Positions 1-7,246 of a stretch of DNA of 48,230 nucleotides are shown here, one piece after another (position 1 is the first letter of the stretch; each line of letters begins with the position of its first letter). The notes beneath the pieces were generated by a model. The model did not search any database, was not told the origin of the DNA, and saw nothing but the letters and a program-made list of their open reading frames with translations. This DNA is from a virus: positions 1-48,230 of the IMG/VR virus record IMGVR_UViG_3300046501_000332. The stretch is one strand, 5' to 3'. The translations under genes were made by a program, and so were the position numbers.

Positions 1-2
1 TC

Positions 3-1076
3 TCCAGCACCAGCGGTTGCAGCTGGTTGTTTGGTCAGGACGGTTACTTCCGTGATCGCAGCAGCGATTACCTGGAAGCCACCCAGAAACCACCGATGCA
101 ATTGCCTGAAGGCGTCCAGGAAGCCAAGCGCCTGGACCCGCTGCTGCCGATTCCACGCAACGTAGCCGATGACACCCAGAAGGGTGAATTCAACGTACCG
201 CGTCCGCAGCCTCTGGCCACCGCTCAGGACTCCGGCGACTACACTCTGCAGAAGAGCGGCGACAACCGCTGGATCCTGGCTCAGCGTGCCCCGGCCGAAG
301 TCTGGCCAGTGGCTCACCAGTATTTCGAAGACAACGGTTTCCGCATCGCCGAAGACCGTCCTGCTACCGGTGAATTCAACACCACCTGGCAGCGCATGGA
401 CGAGTTGTCTGCGTCGGTTGCCAAGCGCATGGGCGCCTCCGGCGACAGCGCCAGCACCGAAACCCGCGTTCGCGTTCGCATCGAGCCGGGCGTGCAGCGC
501 AACACCAGTGAAGTCTACATCGTCAGTGTCCAGCGCCCGGCCGGCAGCAGCGATGATCCCGCTTTCCCGTCGCGCAGCACCAACGTCGGCCTGGATTCGG
601 TCCTGACCGACGACATGCTGGCAAGCCTGACCCGTACTGCCGAGAAGGGCGGTTCGGTGTCCCTGCTGGCAGCGCGTGACTTCGATACCCCGAGCCGCGT
701 TTCGCTGAGCGAAGACGGCAGCGGCAACCCGGTGCTGAACCTGGGTGCCGACCTCGATCGCGCCTGGTCCAGTGTCGGCCGCGCCTTGGGGCAGGGTGAC
801 TGGCGCGTTGAAGACATCAACCGCAGCCTGGGTCTGTACTACATCAACCTTGCTGAAAAAGCCGACAAGCCGGAAAACAAACCTGGCTTCTTCGCTCGCA
901 TGTTTGGCAGTGAAGAAACCAAGGAACAGAAAGAAGCCCGCGCCGAGCGTTATCAGGTTCGCCTGAGCAAGGTCGGTGACAACGTTCAGGTAACGGTCGA
1001 GAAGAACATCAACACTGTGGCGCCGACTGAAGTCGCCCGTCGCGTATTGAGCGTCATTCAAGACAACCTCGGTTAA
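3..1076 (+). CDS. bamC: BamC outer-membrane assembly lipoprotein (5' partial)
   Basis: Lipoprotein of the BAM complex (BamABCDE), which inserts beta-barrel proteins into the outer membrane. The frame is already open at base 3 and reads through a lipobox-like S-T-S-G-C, with the lipidated Cys at bases 18-20, followed by [17 protein letters not shown], the conserved start of the mature protein. The true start codon and most of the signal peptide therefore lie before the window. Two helix-grip domains are expected in roughly residues 80-200 and 230-350. It ends in TAA directly before the GTG of the next gene, so the two are probably cotranscribed. Recognised from sequence; only the 5' end is missing. 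Confidence 0.93.
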   Translation, partial: SSTSGCSWLFGQDGYFRDRSSDYLEATQKPPMQLPEGVQEAKRLDPLLPIPRNVADDTQKGEFNVPRPQPLATAQDSGDYTLQKSGDNRWILAQRAPAEVWPVAHQYFEDNGFRIAEDRPATGEFNTTWQRMDELSASVAKRMGASGDSASTETRVRVRIEPGVQRNTSEVYIVSVQRPAGSSDDPAFPSRSTNVGLDSVLTDDMLASLTRTAEKGGSVSLLAARDFDTPSRVSLSEDGSGNPVLNLGADLDRAWSSVGRALGQGDWRVEDINRSLGLYYINLAEKADKPENKPGFFARMFGSEETKEQKEARAERYQVRLSKVGDNVQVTVEKNINTVAPTEVARRVLSVIQDNLG

Positions 1077-1835
1077 GTGCGTTTCGCGAATCTGGGCAGC
1101 GGCAGCCGGGGTAACGGCACGCTGGTTGCGAGCAACGACACCTACGTCCTGGTCGACTGCGGTTTTTCCCTGCGGGAAACCGAGCGGCGGCTGGACAGGC
1201 TCGGCATCAGCGGGCATCAGTTGAGCGCCATTCTTGTGACCCACGAACATGCCGATCATGTGCATGGCGTGGGTTTGCTGTCTCGGCGCTACGATCTGCC
1301 GGTCTATCTCAGCGACGGCACCCTGCGCGGCATGCGCAAGCCGGTCGAAGCGGGGATCAGGCTGACAGGCGGGCAGGGGTTGCAGATCGGCGCCCTGAGC
1401 ATCGATGTGGTCTCCGTGGCCCACGATGCGCTGGAGCCGACGCAGTTCGTCTTCAATGACGGGCGCAAGCGTTTTGGTCTGTTGACCGATCTGGGGTCGT
1501 ACTGTCCGTCGGTGCTGGAGAGCTATCGTGGTCTGGACGCGCTTATGATCGAGTCCAACCACTGCCGCGACATGCTTGCCCGAGGACATTACCCGTACTT
1601 CCTCAAACAGCGGGTCGGCGGGCAATTCGGACACTTGAACAATCACCAGGCTGCAAGCCTTGTGAACGAGCTGGGATGGCAGGGCCTGCAACACCTGGTG
1701 CTGGCCCACCTGAGCAGCAAGAACAACCTGCCGCATCTGGCCCGGCAATGTTTCGTCGACACCCTCGGGTGCGATCCGGACTGGCTACAATTGGCCGATC
1801 AAGATTCAGGGCTCGACTGGCGCGAAATCGCCTAG
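1077..1835 (+). CDS. MBL-fold metallo-hydrolase
   Basis: Metallo-beta-lactamase-fold hydrolase of 252 residues. The signature T-H-E-H-A-D-H gives metal ligands His56, His58, Asp60 and His61; the N-terminal LGSGSRGNGT is typical of the YycJ/PhnP-like branch, often predicted to be a phosphodiesterase or exonuclease. The start is GTG immediately after the bamC TAA with no gap, which implies coupled translation. The bamC - MBL - purC order is, from memory, usual in Pseudomonas. The substrate cannot be told from sequence. No signal peptide is seen, so it is cytoplasmic. Confidence 0.88.
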   Translation: MRFANLGSGSRGNGTLVASNDTYVLVDCGFSLRETERRLDRLGISGHQLSAILVTHEHADHVHGVGLLSRRYDLPVYLSDGTLRGMRKPVEAGIRLTGGQGLQIGALSIDVVSVAHDALEPTQFVFNDGRKRFGLLTDLGSYCPSVLESYRGLDALMIESNHCRDMLARGHYPYFLKQRVGGQFGHLNNHQAASLVNELGWQGLQHLVLAHLSSKNNLPHLARQCFVDTLGCDPDWLQLADQDSGLDWREIA

Positions 1836-1909
1836 CGTCCCAAATGGGGCGACAGCCCAGCGGTTTTTAACGGGCGACTCGCCCAGACATTTTGCAAGCG
1901 GAGCCCATC

Positions 1910-2623
1910 ATGGAAAAACGTGAAGAACTCTACCGCGGCAAAGCCAAGTCGGTTTACAAGACCGACGACGCTGACCGCTTGATCCTGCTGTTTCGCAACG
2001 ACACCTCGGCGTTCGACGGCAAGCGCATCGAACAGCTCGACCGCAAAGGCATGGTGAACAACAAGTTCAACGCCTTCATCATGCAGAAGCTCGAAGCCGC
2101 CGGCATTCCGACCCAGTTCGACAAACTGCTGGCCGACAACGAAGTGCTGGTCAAGAAGCTCGACATGATTCCGGTCGAGTGCGTTGTGCGTAACTACGCC
2201 GCCGGCAGCCTGGTCAAGCGCCTGGGCGTCGAAGAGGGCATGAAGCTCAATCCATATACCTTCGAGCTTTTCCTCAAGGACGACGCCAAGGGCGACCCGT
2301 TCATCAACGAATCCCACGTCGTGGCATTCGGCTGGGGCACCGCCGAGCAACTGGTGCGCATGAAGGAGCTGTCGCTGAAGGTCAACGACGTCCTGAGCAA
2401 ACTGTTCGACGACGCAGGCCTGCTGCTGGTCGACTTCAAGCTCGAATTCGGCGTGTTCAGCGATGGCTCCATCGTACTGGGCGACGAGTTCAGCCCGGAC
2501 GGCTGCCGCCTGTGGGACAAGGACACCAAAAAGAAAATGGACAAGGACCGCTTCCGTCAGGGCCTCGGTGACGTCATCGAAGCCTACGAAGAAGTGGCCC
2601 AGCGTCTGGGCGTGCCGCTCTAA
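1910..2623 (+). CDS. purC: SAICAR synthetase (phosphoribosylaminoimidazole-succinocarboxamide synthase)
   Basis: Purine biosynthesis enzyme joining CAIR and aspartate with ATP to form SAICAR. The protein is 237 residues, the normal PurC length, and begins [16 protein letters not shown], the ATP-binding N-terminus. Family signatures include [13 protein letters not shown] and the substrate loop [14 protein letters not shown]. The ATG at 1910 is chosen over an in-frame TTG at 1892 because it gives the family length. A 74-base gap separates it from the upstream MBL gene. This is host core metabolism, not phage. Confidence 0.96.
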   Translation: MEKREELYRGKAKSVYKTDDADRLILLFRNDTSAFDGKRIEQLDRKGMVNNKFNAFIMQKLEAAGIPTQFDKLLADNEVLVKKLDMIPVECVVRNYAAGSLVKRLGVEEGMKLNPYTFELFLKDDAKGDPFINESHVVAFGWGTAEQLVRMKELSLKVNDVLSKLFDDAGLLLVDFKLEFGVFSDGSIVLGDEFSPDGCRLWDKDTKKKMDKDRFRQGLGDVIEAYEEVAQRLGVPL

Positions 2624-2714
2624 AGCGCAAATCGCCGCAAGCATCTGAAAGAACGCGGAAATTTTGAAAAAAGGGTTCGCGTTTTTTCACCAAGCTGTTA
2701 TGATGCGCGCCGTT

Positions 2715-2804
2715 GGAGAGATGCCGGAGTGGCCGAACGGGACGGATTCGAAATCCGTTGTACTGGCGACAGTACCTAGGGTTCAAATCCCTATCTCTCC
2801 GCCA
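2715..2804 (+). tRNA. tRNA-Ser (anticodon CGA)
   Basis: A 90-base class II tRNA. The acceptor stem GGAGAGA pairs with TCTCTCC, followed by G and an encoded CCA (2802-2804). The anticodon loop TTCGAAA between ACGGA and TCCGT gives CGA, reading UCG serine codons. A long variable arm (GTACTGGCGACAGTAC) is typical of tRNA-Ser, and the T-arm is GGGTTCAAATCCC. The prophage has integrated in its 3' part, so the final 26 bases of this copy belong to the attachment core and keep the gene whole. Confidence 0.97.
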
Positions 2805-2807
2805 TTA
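2779..2807 (+). repeat. attL core, 29-base direct repeat
   Basis: Identical to 48104-48132. It begins with the GGG of the T-arm and runs through CCA plus TTA. Bases before and after differ between the two copies (CTA/GTC before, TTG/CAA after), so the repeat length is exact. It defines the left end of the integrated element. Confidence 0.95.
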
Positions 2808-2819
2808 TTGAATATGACT

Positions 2820-2857
2820 AAGCCTCTGAAATTATTGAAGATTTCGGGGGCTTTTTC
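2820..2857 (+). terminator. Rho-independent terminator behind tRNA-Ser, supplied by the prophage
   Basis: A 13-pair stem, AAGCCTCTGAAAT (2820-2832) with ATTTCGGGGGCTT (2841-2853) including two G-T pairs, is followed by TTTTT. It replaces the host terminator that was displaced to 48140-48172 by integration. Confidence 0.75.
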
Positions 2858-2874
2858 GTTTTCAGGATTTGGTT

Positions 2875-2895
2875 TAGGGCAAATTTTGGGCAAAA
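2875..2895 (+). repeat. Probable integrase arm-type site, left copy
   Basis: A 21-base sequence repeated in the same orientation at 47993-48013. It contains GGGCAAA twice, 11 bases apart. It sits 68 bases inside attL and its partner 90 bases inside attR, so in the circular phage they would flank the core as P and P' arms. Apart from this and the attL terminator, 2808-3198 shows no recognisable feature. Confidence 0.6.
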
Positions 2896-3198
2896 ACACA
2901 CCGCTCTACGCCGCGACTGGCCGCTCTGCGCCATTCGAGCGCCAAGAAAAGAGCCCGGTTAATAGGTAAATATAATGGTCCGCTTCGCCGTCATGCGCTA
3001 AATTCTGATTGCAAGATGCCGATGAAGCGTTAGGCAGGAGTGAATTGGTTCTGATGAGCTCGCCGGTTGAACGCCGGTGAACCATCGGTCCAAATCTACG
3101 TCAAAAATTTTGCAGACCCCTGTTTCTTCACTTAGCCATTTGCTACTATCGCTGACCTTTTTTTGGGCTCGTACGGATACGAGACTTTCGGAGCTGAC

Positions 3199-3393
3199 AT
3201 GCAAACAAATCGCACTGATTTCGAGGCTGGTTTCGCACTGCTTGGGCTTAATGCTGCCCCTGGCGCTGCTTATCAAGGCGCCACTACCTTCGCCCGACAG
3301 TTCAAGAAATGTTCGATTCTGACAGACGTAAGCGTTGGCTATGCTGCTTCGTCCTCGGCTGGTTGCACTGTGAAACCTGAACCAAAAAAATAA
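3199..3393 (+). CDS. Small protein of unknown function
   Basis: A 64-residue ORF that I do not recognise. The start is supported by CGGAG (3189-3193) five bases before the ATG. The product is alanine- and glycine-rich in its first half (LGLNAAPGAAYQGATTFARQF) and ends in a basic tail, KPEPKK. There is no membrane segment, but two cysteines are present (residues 38 and 56). A strong terminator follows 18 bases after the stop, consistent with a single-gene unit. Its position between attL and the integrase marks it as possible cargo. It may instead be a chance ORF. Confidence 0.42.
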   Translation: MQTNRTDFEAGFALLGLNAAPGAAYQGATTFARQFKKCSILTDVSVGYAASSSAGCTVKPEPKK

Positions 3394-3410
3394 ATACCTC
3401 TTTGTGTCAA

Positions 3411-3438
3411 AAAGCCCGGTCTCGTTCCGGGCTTTTTT
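3411..3438 (+). terminator. Rho-independent terminator
   Basis: Perfect stem AAAGCCCGG (3411-3419) with CCGGGCTTT (3427-3435), 7-base loop and a T run. It ends just before the Shine-Dalgarno sequence of the protease gene. Confidence 0.85.
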
Positions 3439-3450
3439 ATGGAAGTGAAA

Positions 3451-4347
3451 ATGCCTAACTGGACCCAGGTTCTTGCGGAAATCGTACAGGTGGCTCAAAC
3501 AAGCCCGAACCCAGTAGATGATGTGCGCAAGAAGTACATGAAGCAGTTGCACCAAAACACCGGCCGTAACGTGATCGCCTACTATTCGGGTTTTCTGCAG
3601 AAGCCAGGCTACGGATTCGGCCAAGTGAATGACGACGATAAAAACGGCTTCATGAATGCGATACATGGTCTAGACCGTGCTCGTGGGCTCGACCTCATCT
3701 TGCATACGCCTGGCGGTGATCTAGCGGCTGCTGAATCAATCGTGCATTACTTGCGTCAGATGTTTGGAACCAATATCCGCGCGATTATCCCGCAGCTTGC
3801 GATGTCAGCGGGAACCATGATCGCGTGTGCTTGCGCTGAAATCGTCATGGGCAAGCAGTCCAATATTGGCCCGTTTGACCCACAATTCGGTGGGTTGGCC
3901 GCCCACGGCGTGCTTGAAGAGTTCGAGAAAGCAATCGAGTCTGTGAAGAGAGATCCGCAATCTACCCCTCTTTGGCAGGCGATAATTAGCAAGTATCATC
4001 CTACATTCTTGGGCGAATGCGAGAAGGCCATCGAGCTCGCGGATCTGATCGTGAAGACGTGGCTGGTCACCGGCATGTTCAACGGCGATGCGGATGCGGT
4101 TCAAAAGGCCGACAACATCGTAGTCGCGTTGAACGACCACGCGGGAACCAAAACTCACTCCCGCCACCTTCATATCGACGATGCCATAGGATTTGGGTTG
4201 AAGGTTGTAAAGCTGGAGGAAGATCCTGCTCTTCAGGACTTGGTGCTTACGGTGCATCACGCCTACATGCACACTTTCGCCAACTCGAACGCTGGCAAAA
4301 TTATCGAAAATCACGACGGCAGTGCGATCGTTCTGTTCACCCAGTAA
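3451..4347 (+). CDS. SDH-family (ClpP/SppA-fold) serine protease
   Basis: A 298-residue protein of the serine dehydrogenase proteinase type (PF01972-like, ClpP/crotonase fold). Visible marks are LDLILHTPGGDLAAAE (oxyanion Gly88-Gly89) and IPQLAMSAGTMIACACAE, with Ser119 the likely nucleophile, then the family-typical MGKQSNIGPFDPQFGG. No signal peptide or membrane segment is seen, so it is probably cytoplasmic. The ATG at 3451 is preferred over the in-frame ATG at 3439 because GGAAG (3441-3445) lies five bases upstream. It follows a terminator directly and converges on the integrase. It is not a phage morphogenesis gene; as cargo beside attL it may serve defence, stress or protein quality control, but substrate and role are unknown. 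Confidence 0.82.
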   Translation: MPNWTQVLAEIVQVAQTSPNPVDDVRKKYMKQLHQNTGRNVIAYYSGFLQKPGYGFGQVNDDDKNGFMNAIHGLDRARGLDLILHTPGGDLAAAESIVHYLRQMFGTNIRAIIPQLAMSAGTMIACACAEIVMGKQSNIGPFDPQFGGLAAHGVLEEFEKAIESVKRDPQSTPLWQAIISKYHPTFLGECEKAIELADLIVKTWLVTGMFNGDADAVQKADNIVVALNDHAGTKTHSRHLHIDDAIGFGLKVVKLEEDPALQDLVLTVHHAYMHTFANSNAGKIIENHDGSAIVLFTQ

Positions 4348-4370
4348 CCTTCGTCGCTCCGCTGTTTTTG

Positions 4371-5582
4371 CTAATGAAATCCCATCATCTGGGACACCAT
4401 AGCTGCCATGCTTTTTGTGTCTGCTGGTATCCAGCGGCCATAGTGTTTTTTCACCATTGTGGTGTCGCTATGGCCGAGCTGGCGGGCCACCCATTCAACC
4501 GGAACATAACTTGACAACGCCTGGCTAGCGAACGTGTGACGGCACTGGTTGGCGCCACGGTGGCGAACCTGAGCCTTGATCAAATGAGCTGTGAACCAGT
4601 TGCTGACGGTCTTGCCGCTCCATAGCAAGGCGCTTGTCGAGCTGCGAAACAGGAAGTGCAGGCGCTCTTTGCGTTTGGTGATGTTGTCACGCTGCACTAT
4701 CTCAATTTCTTCCGAGGCGTAGTCGGTGCTGTCGGCCATCAGTTGACGCATCAGATCTAACGCCGGAGTAATAAGTTCAACGACACGTATTCGCGTCCGC
4801 TCCTTGGGCACTTTGAATTGTCCGCTCACCAATGCACGTCTGACTGACACTCTGCCGTGATCCAGGTCTACATCTTCCCTAGCGAGCGCGATCAGCTCAG
4901 ACAGCGAGAGCCCGGTCCAGCTATTAAACAGGATCATGCGTGCATCTTTTTCACGCTCCGGATCGGCTCCAGCAATCTGGGCGAGTTCCTCACGGGAGAA
5001 CGGGTCTGCTGTTTCAATATCAGAATCGATCTGTATGTTGGTGATGCGGTCGAGTGGATTGGTTTTTAGGACCCCATCTGCAAACGCGTCAGCCCATATT
5101 CCGCGAACAATGGTGAAGATGTCGTTGACTGTCTTCGGAGCCAGGCCCTGTTTTAATAACTGAGCCTGCCACAGTTCGAGTTCACTCTTGCTGATGTCCG
5201 TAAAACGCCTCTTAGCGAATTTTGCCTCTACGTGATTCGCCTTGCTCGCATAGTTGTCGAAGGTGCTCTTAGCCTTTCGGACTTCTTGCACTTCCAGCCA
5301 TTTGGTCAGGCCTTCCTTTACGGTGCGCTTCAACGACACGCCGGGGTTTAACGACCAAGCAGCAGCCCTGGGGGAATCAGGGAAGTGCGAAGCGTAGTCG
5401 AAACGTCCTTCCTTGATCTCCGCCAGTATCGTGCGGCGCTTGTTGTCGGCATAGGCGATGGCGGCTTTGTTTATTTTAACGATGCCGGCCAGCGGCTCGC
5501 GGCAGCGCTGGCCGTGCAGCTGGAAAACAATTCGCAGCTGCTTGCCATTCATTTCTACGCCGGTAGGGAGCTTTTCCGTCAT
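4371..5582 (-). CDS. int: Tyrosine-recombinase integrase
   Basis: Site-specific recombinase of 403 residues that would catalyse attP x attB exchange at tRNA-Ser. Residues 1-75 resemble the Arm-DNA-binding (DUF3596) domain, 85-180 a SAM-like core-binding domain, and 195-390 the catalytic domain. Visible catalytic residues are Arg348 (CRHTF), His371 (QLGHSD) and Tyr381 (KHYGRW). The place of the first catalytic Arg reads TGLSLSEL, with Ser226 where Arg is usual, and the HxxR His is Asn-like (NQCR). The start ATG overlaps the excisionase stop (ATGA, 5579-5582), so the two are coupled. It is the last gene of the leftward early operon. Confidence 0.93.
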   Translation of the reverse strand: MTEKLPTGVEMNGKQLRIVFQLHGQRCREPLAGIVKINKAAIAYADNKRRTILAEIKEGRFDYASHFPDSPRAAAWSLNPGVSLKRTVKEGLTKWLEVQEVRKAKSTFDNYASKANHVEAKFAKRRFTDISKSELELWQAQLLKQGLAPKTVNDIFTIVRGIWADAFADGVLKTNPLDRITNIQIDSDIETADPFSREELAQIAGADPEREKDARMILFNSWTGLSLSELIALAREDVDLDHGRVSVRRALVSGQFKVPKERTRIRVVELITPALDLMRQLMADSTDYASEEIEIVQRDNITKRKERLHFLFRSSTSALLWSGKTVSNWFTAHLIKAQVRHRGANQCRHTFASQALSSYVPVEWVARQLGHSDTTMVKKHYGRWIPADTKSMAAMVSQMMGFH

Positions 5583-5794
5583 AGCTGCCCACCCATCCAG
5601 CGTTCAATTTCCTTACGGTTGAAGACGATCACGTTGGCTGGGTCGCGGCGCCAGTGCTTATTCTCCAGCCATAGCCCGCGGGTGCGGTATTTGCGTGCCG
5701 CCTCGGGCGTGAGGCCGAACACGGGCTGAAGTAGATCCTGACGGAACCAGTCGCCAGACATGATTTGAAACTCGTGTTTCTGTACAGCGCTCAT
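5579..5794 (-). CDS. xis: Excisionase-like small DNA-binding protein
   Basis: A 71-residue protein resembling the DUF1233/Xis putative excisionases: SGDWFRQDLLQPVFGLTPEAARKYR is a MerR-like winged-helix segment followed by a C-terminal basic/aromatic stretch. It would bend attachment DNA and direct the integrase to excision. A longer frame runs upstream, but GAGG eight bases before the ATG at 5794 sets this start (MSAVQKHEF). It overlaps int by ATGA, the classical paired arrangement. Confidence 0.8.
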   Translation of the reverse strand: MSAVQKHEFQIMSGDWFRQDLLQPVFGLTPEAARKYRTRGLWLENKHWRRDPANVIVFNRKEIERWMGGQL

Positions 5795-5804
5795 ATGTGA
5801 ATCC

Positions 5805-5984
5805 TCATGCATTATTCTGTGTTTCAGCCGCGAGACGAGCGACGCGGGCTGCTTGTCTTTTCTTGCTGCACTGGTCGTGGTGACCTTTGTTGCGGGGAAT
5901 ACCGCACTGGTCGCAGATGACGTTGCAGTCAGTGCATAGCCCACGGCTATTCAATCTTGCCAATCGCCGCAGCGGAGCTTTCAT
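5805..5984 (-). CDS. Small zinc-finger protein
   Basis: A 59-residue protein with Cys17-x2-Cys20, Cys24-x2-Cys27, His35-His36 and Cys39 in its middle, enough ligands for one or two zinc sites, between basic ends (MKAPLRRLARLNSRG and SKKRQAARVARLAA). It was found by reading the gap between the excisionase and the methylase. Its ATG at 5984 overlaps, as ATGA, the stop of the second frame of the methyltransferase locus (5981), which points to translation of that frame. Probably nucleic-acid-binding; function unknown. Confidence 0.66.
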   Translation of the reverse strand: MKAPLRRLARLNSRGLCTDCNVICDQCGIPRNKGHHDQCSKKRQAARVARLAAETQNNA

Positions 5985-6769
5985 GCTGCCTCCGGATCAG
6001 CGTGTGCATAGGAGTCTGTATGCTGTTGCAGCCACTCTTGGAACCTGTCCATTCCCAAGGGCTTTAATCCGGTCCACCCGATTGGCCACCCCATTAGCCA
6101 CTCGACCCATTCCGGGTTCAGCTGGCCACCGTCCGAAGCCATAACCGCATGGTCTAGGCGGTCGTTTGATCGGTCCGCTCCTGATTTGCGTTTCAGCGCC
6201 GCTGGCGATGAACCTTTGCTCGCGCTCGCAACCGGTGTCGGCCATCTCCTTCTCCGCTGATCCGTCGTGCCACCTGGGACTTGCGCCGGCCACAATCCAG
6301 ATTCGATCACGCTGGTGGGGGGCGTCGAGATCAGCTGCTCCCACAACTCCCCAACGTGCGTCATACCCCATCTCGGCAAGGTCACCGAGGACCATGGCAA
6401 GTCCTCTTCCCACAAGCAGTGGTGAGTTCTCCATGTAGATCTTTCGAGGCAGTACCTCACTGACGATTCTTGCCATTTGTTTCCAAAGCCCAGATCGCTC
6501 ACCAGTGATTCCGATGCCGTTCCCGGCGGCTGAGATGTCTTGACAGGGAAATCCGCCAGAAACGACGTCAATAAGGCCGCGCCATGGTCTTCCGTCAAAA
6601 CTGCGCACGTCAGACCAAATTGGGAAAGGCGGGAGGGCTCCATCATTTTGTCGTTGCGCCAGAACTTGTGCGGCGTAGGCATCACGCTCAATGGCGCAGA
6701 CGGTGCGCCATCCCAAGAGGTGGCCGCCCAGAATTCCTCCGCCAGCGCCCGCGAAAACAGCCAGCTCAT
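5981..6769 (-). CDS. Second long frame fully overlapping the cytosine methylase; candidate overlapping gene
   Basis: A 262-codon open frame on the same strand, starting four bases inside the methylase and ending 16 bases beyond it. From memory it matches a family commonly annotated in phages: starts like MSWLFSRALAEEF, VMPTPHKFWRNDKMM, RFGLT-type and ADFPVKTS segments, and a C-terminal LNPEWVEWLMGWPIGWTGL. Its stop overlaps the zinc-finger start as ATGA (5981-5984), the same coupling as elsewhere in this operon. Because methylase motif codons impose the alternative frame, conservation could be passive. Either it is translated (independent start or frameshift) or it is a well-preserved shadow. 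Confidence 0.45.
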   Translation of the reverse strand: MSWLFSRALAEEFWAATSWDGAPSAPLSVMPTPHKFWRNDKMMEPSRLSQFGLTCAVLTEDHGAALLTSFLADFPVKTSQPPGTASESLVSDLGFGNKWQESSVRYCLERSTWRTHHCLWEEDLPWSSVTLPRWGMTHVGELWEQLISTPPTSVIESGLWPAQVPGGTTDQRRRRWPTPVASASKGSSPAALKRKSGADRSNDRLDHAVMASDGGQLNPEWVEWLMGWPIGWTGLKPLGMDRFQEWLQQHTDSYAHADPEAA

Positions 6770-6773
6770 TCAT
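5997..6773 (-). CDS. C5-cytosine-specific DNA methyltransferase
   Basis: SAM-dependent cytosine-5 methylase of 258 residues, acting on DNA. Motif I is FAGAGGG (residues 7-13), motif IV SGGFPCQ with nucleophile Cys77, motif VI ENS (115-117), motif VIII QRDRIW (154-159) and motif X ALGNGQVP near 238-245. The target-recognition region between VIII and X is short. The start ATG overlaps the preceding gene's stop as ATGA (6770-6773). Probably protects phage DNA from host restriction or marks it; the recognised sequence is unknown. A second long frame covers the whole gene on the same strand. Confidence 0.9.
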   Translation of the reverse strand: MNELAVFAGAGGGILGGHLLGWRTVCAIERDAYAAQVLAQRQNDGALPPFPIWSDVRSFDGRPWRGLIDVVSGGFPCQDISAAGNGIGITGERSGLWKQMARIVSEVLPRKIYMENSPLLVGRGLAMVLGDLAEMGYDARWGVVGAADLDAPHQRDRIWIVAGASPRWHDGSAEKEMADTGCEREQRFIASGAETQIRSGPIKRPPRPCGYGFGRWPAEPGMGRVANGVANRVDRIKALGNGQVPRVAATAYRLLCTR

Positions 6774-7162
6774 GCGGCCTCCGCGTCACGAGATGCCGAG
6801 TGCGTCTCGTGTTCTGACTGGGATTTGCTTGATACCGGTTCTTGGATGCGAGTCGCTATCCGGTTCAAAGCTTCCAAGTGCTCCACCACTCGACGGCGGT
6901 AGGGTTCGGTGCCGGTGATCGGCGTCCAGAACTTGTGCGCGACGTGCAACGTGGTCGATACGTCGATTAGGGTTTGGAGGTCTCCTCTTTGTATAGCGTT
7001 GTGGTCGCTTAATTGCTCTGACCGAGCTTCGATCCGCCCGGCTGCTTTACCTTGGGCGAATTGGAAGCGACGGTCAGCTGCCAGAGCTTTGGCTGTAATG
7101 CGGAACAAGCTGTAGGCCAGGCAGACGCCAAGTGCCAGAATCAAAATGTGCGTTAGTTGCAT
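6770..7162 (-). CDS. Phage membrane-anchored protein of unknown function
   Basis: A 130-residue protein with one N-terminal membrane segment (ILILALGVCLAYSLF, about residues 6-20) and a soluble C-terminal part rich in charged residues that may form helices or a short coiled coil (RFQFAQGKAAGRIEARSEQL). The start at 7162 follows AGAGGA ten bases upstream. Its leader shares GCACAGCACATG with the gene at 8101-8451. The stop overlaps the methylase start. I do not recognise a function; location in the early operon argues against a holin. Confidence 0.66.
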   Translation of the reverse strand: MQLTHILILALGVCLAYSLFRITAKALAADRRFQFAQGKAAGRIEARSEQLSDHNAIQRGDLQTLIDVSTTLHVAHKFWTPITGTEPYRRRVVEHLEALNRIATRIQEPVSSKSQSEHETHSASRDAEAA

Positions 7163-7246
7163 GTGCTGTGCGTCCTCTGTTTGGGCCACCGCCGTGGTTT
7201 CGTGGCGAAAGGGGACGGTGGGCTATGACTGTGTTGCGGAGGTTGG

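Noticed and set aside
1832-2644. 270-codon minus-strand frame over purC
   Set aside because: Antisense shadow of a core gene.
2664-2969. 101-codon plus frame across the tRNA and attL
   Set aside because: Translates the tRNA itself; a chance frame.
2998-3666. 222-codon minus-strand frame over the left cargo region
   Set aside because: No ribosome-binding site, unlike any family, and antisense to a clear protease gene and a small ORF with better signals.
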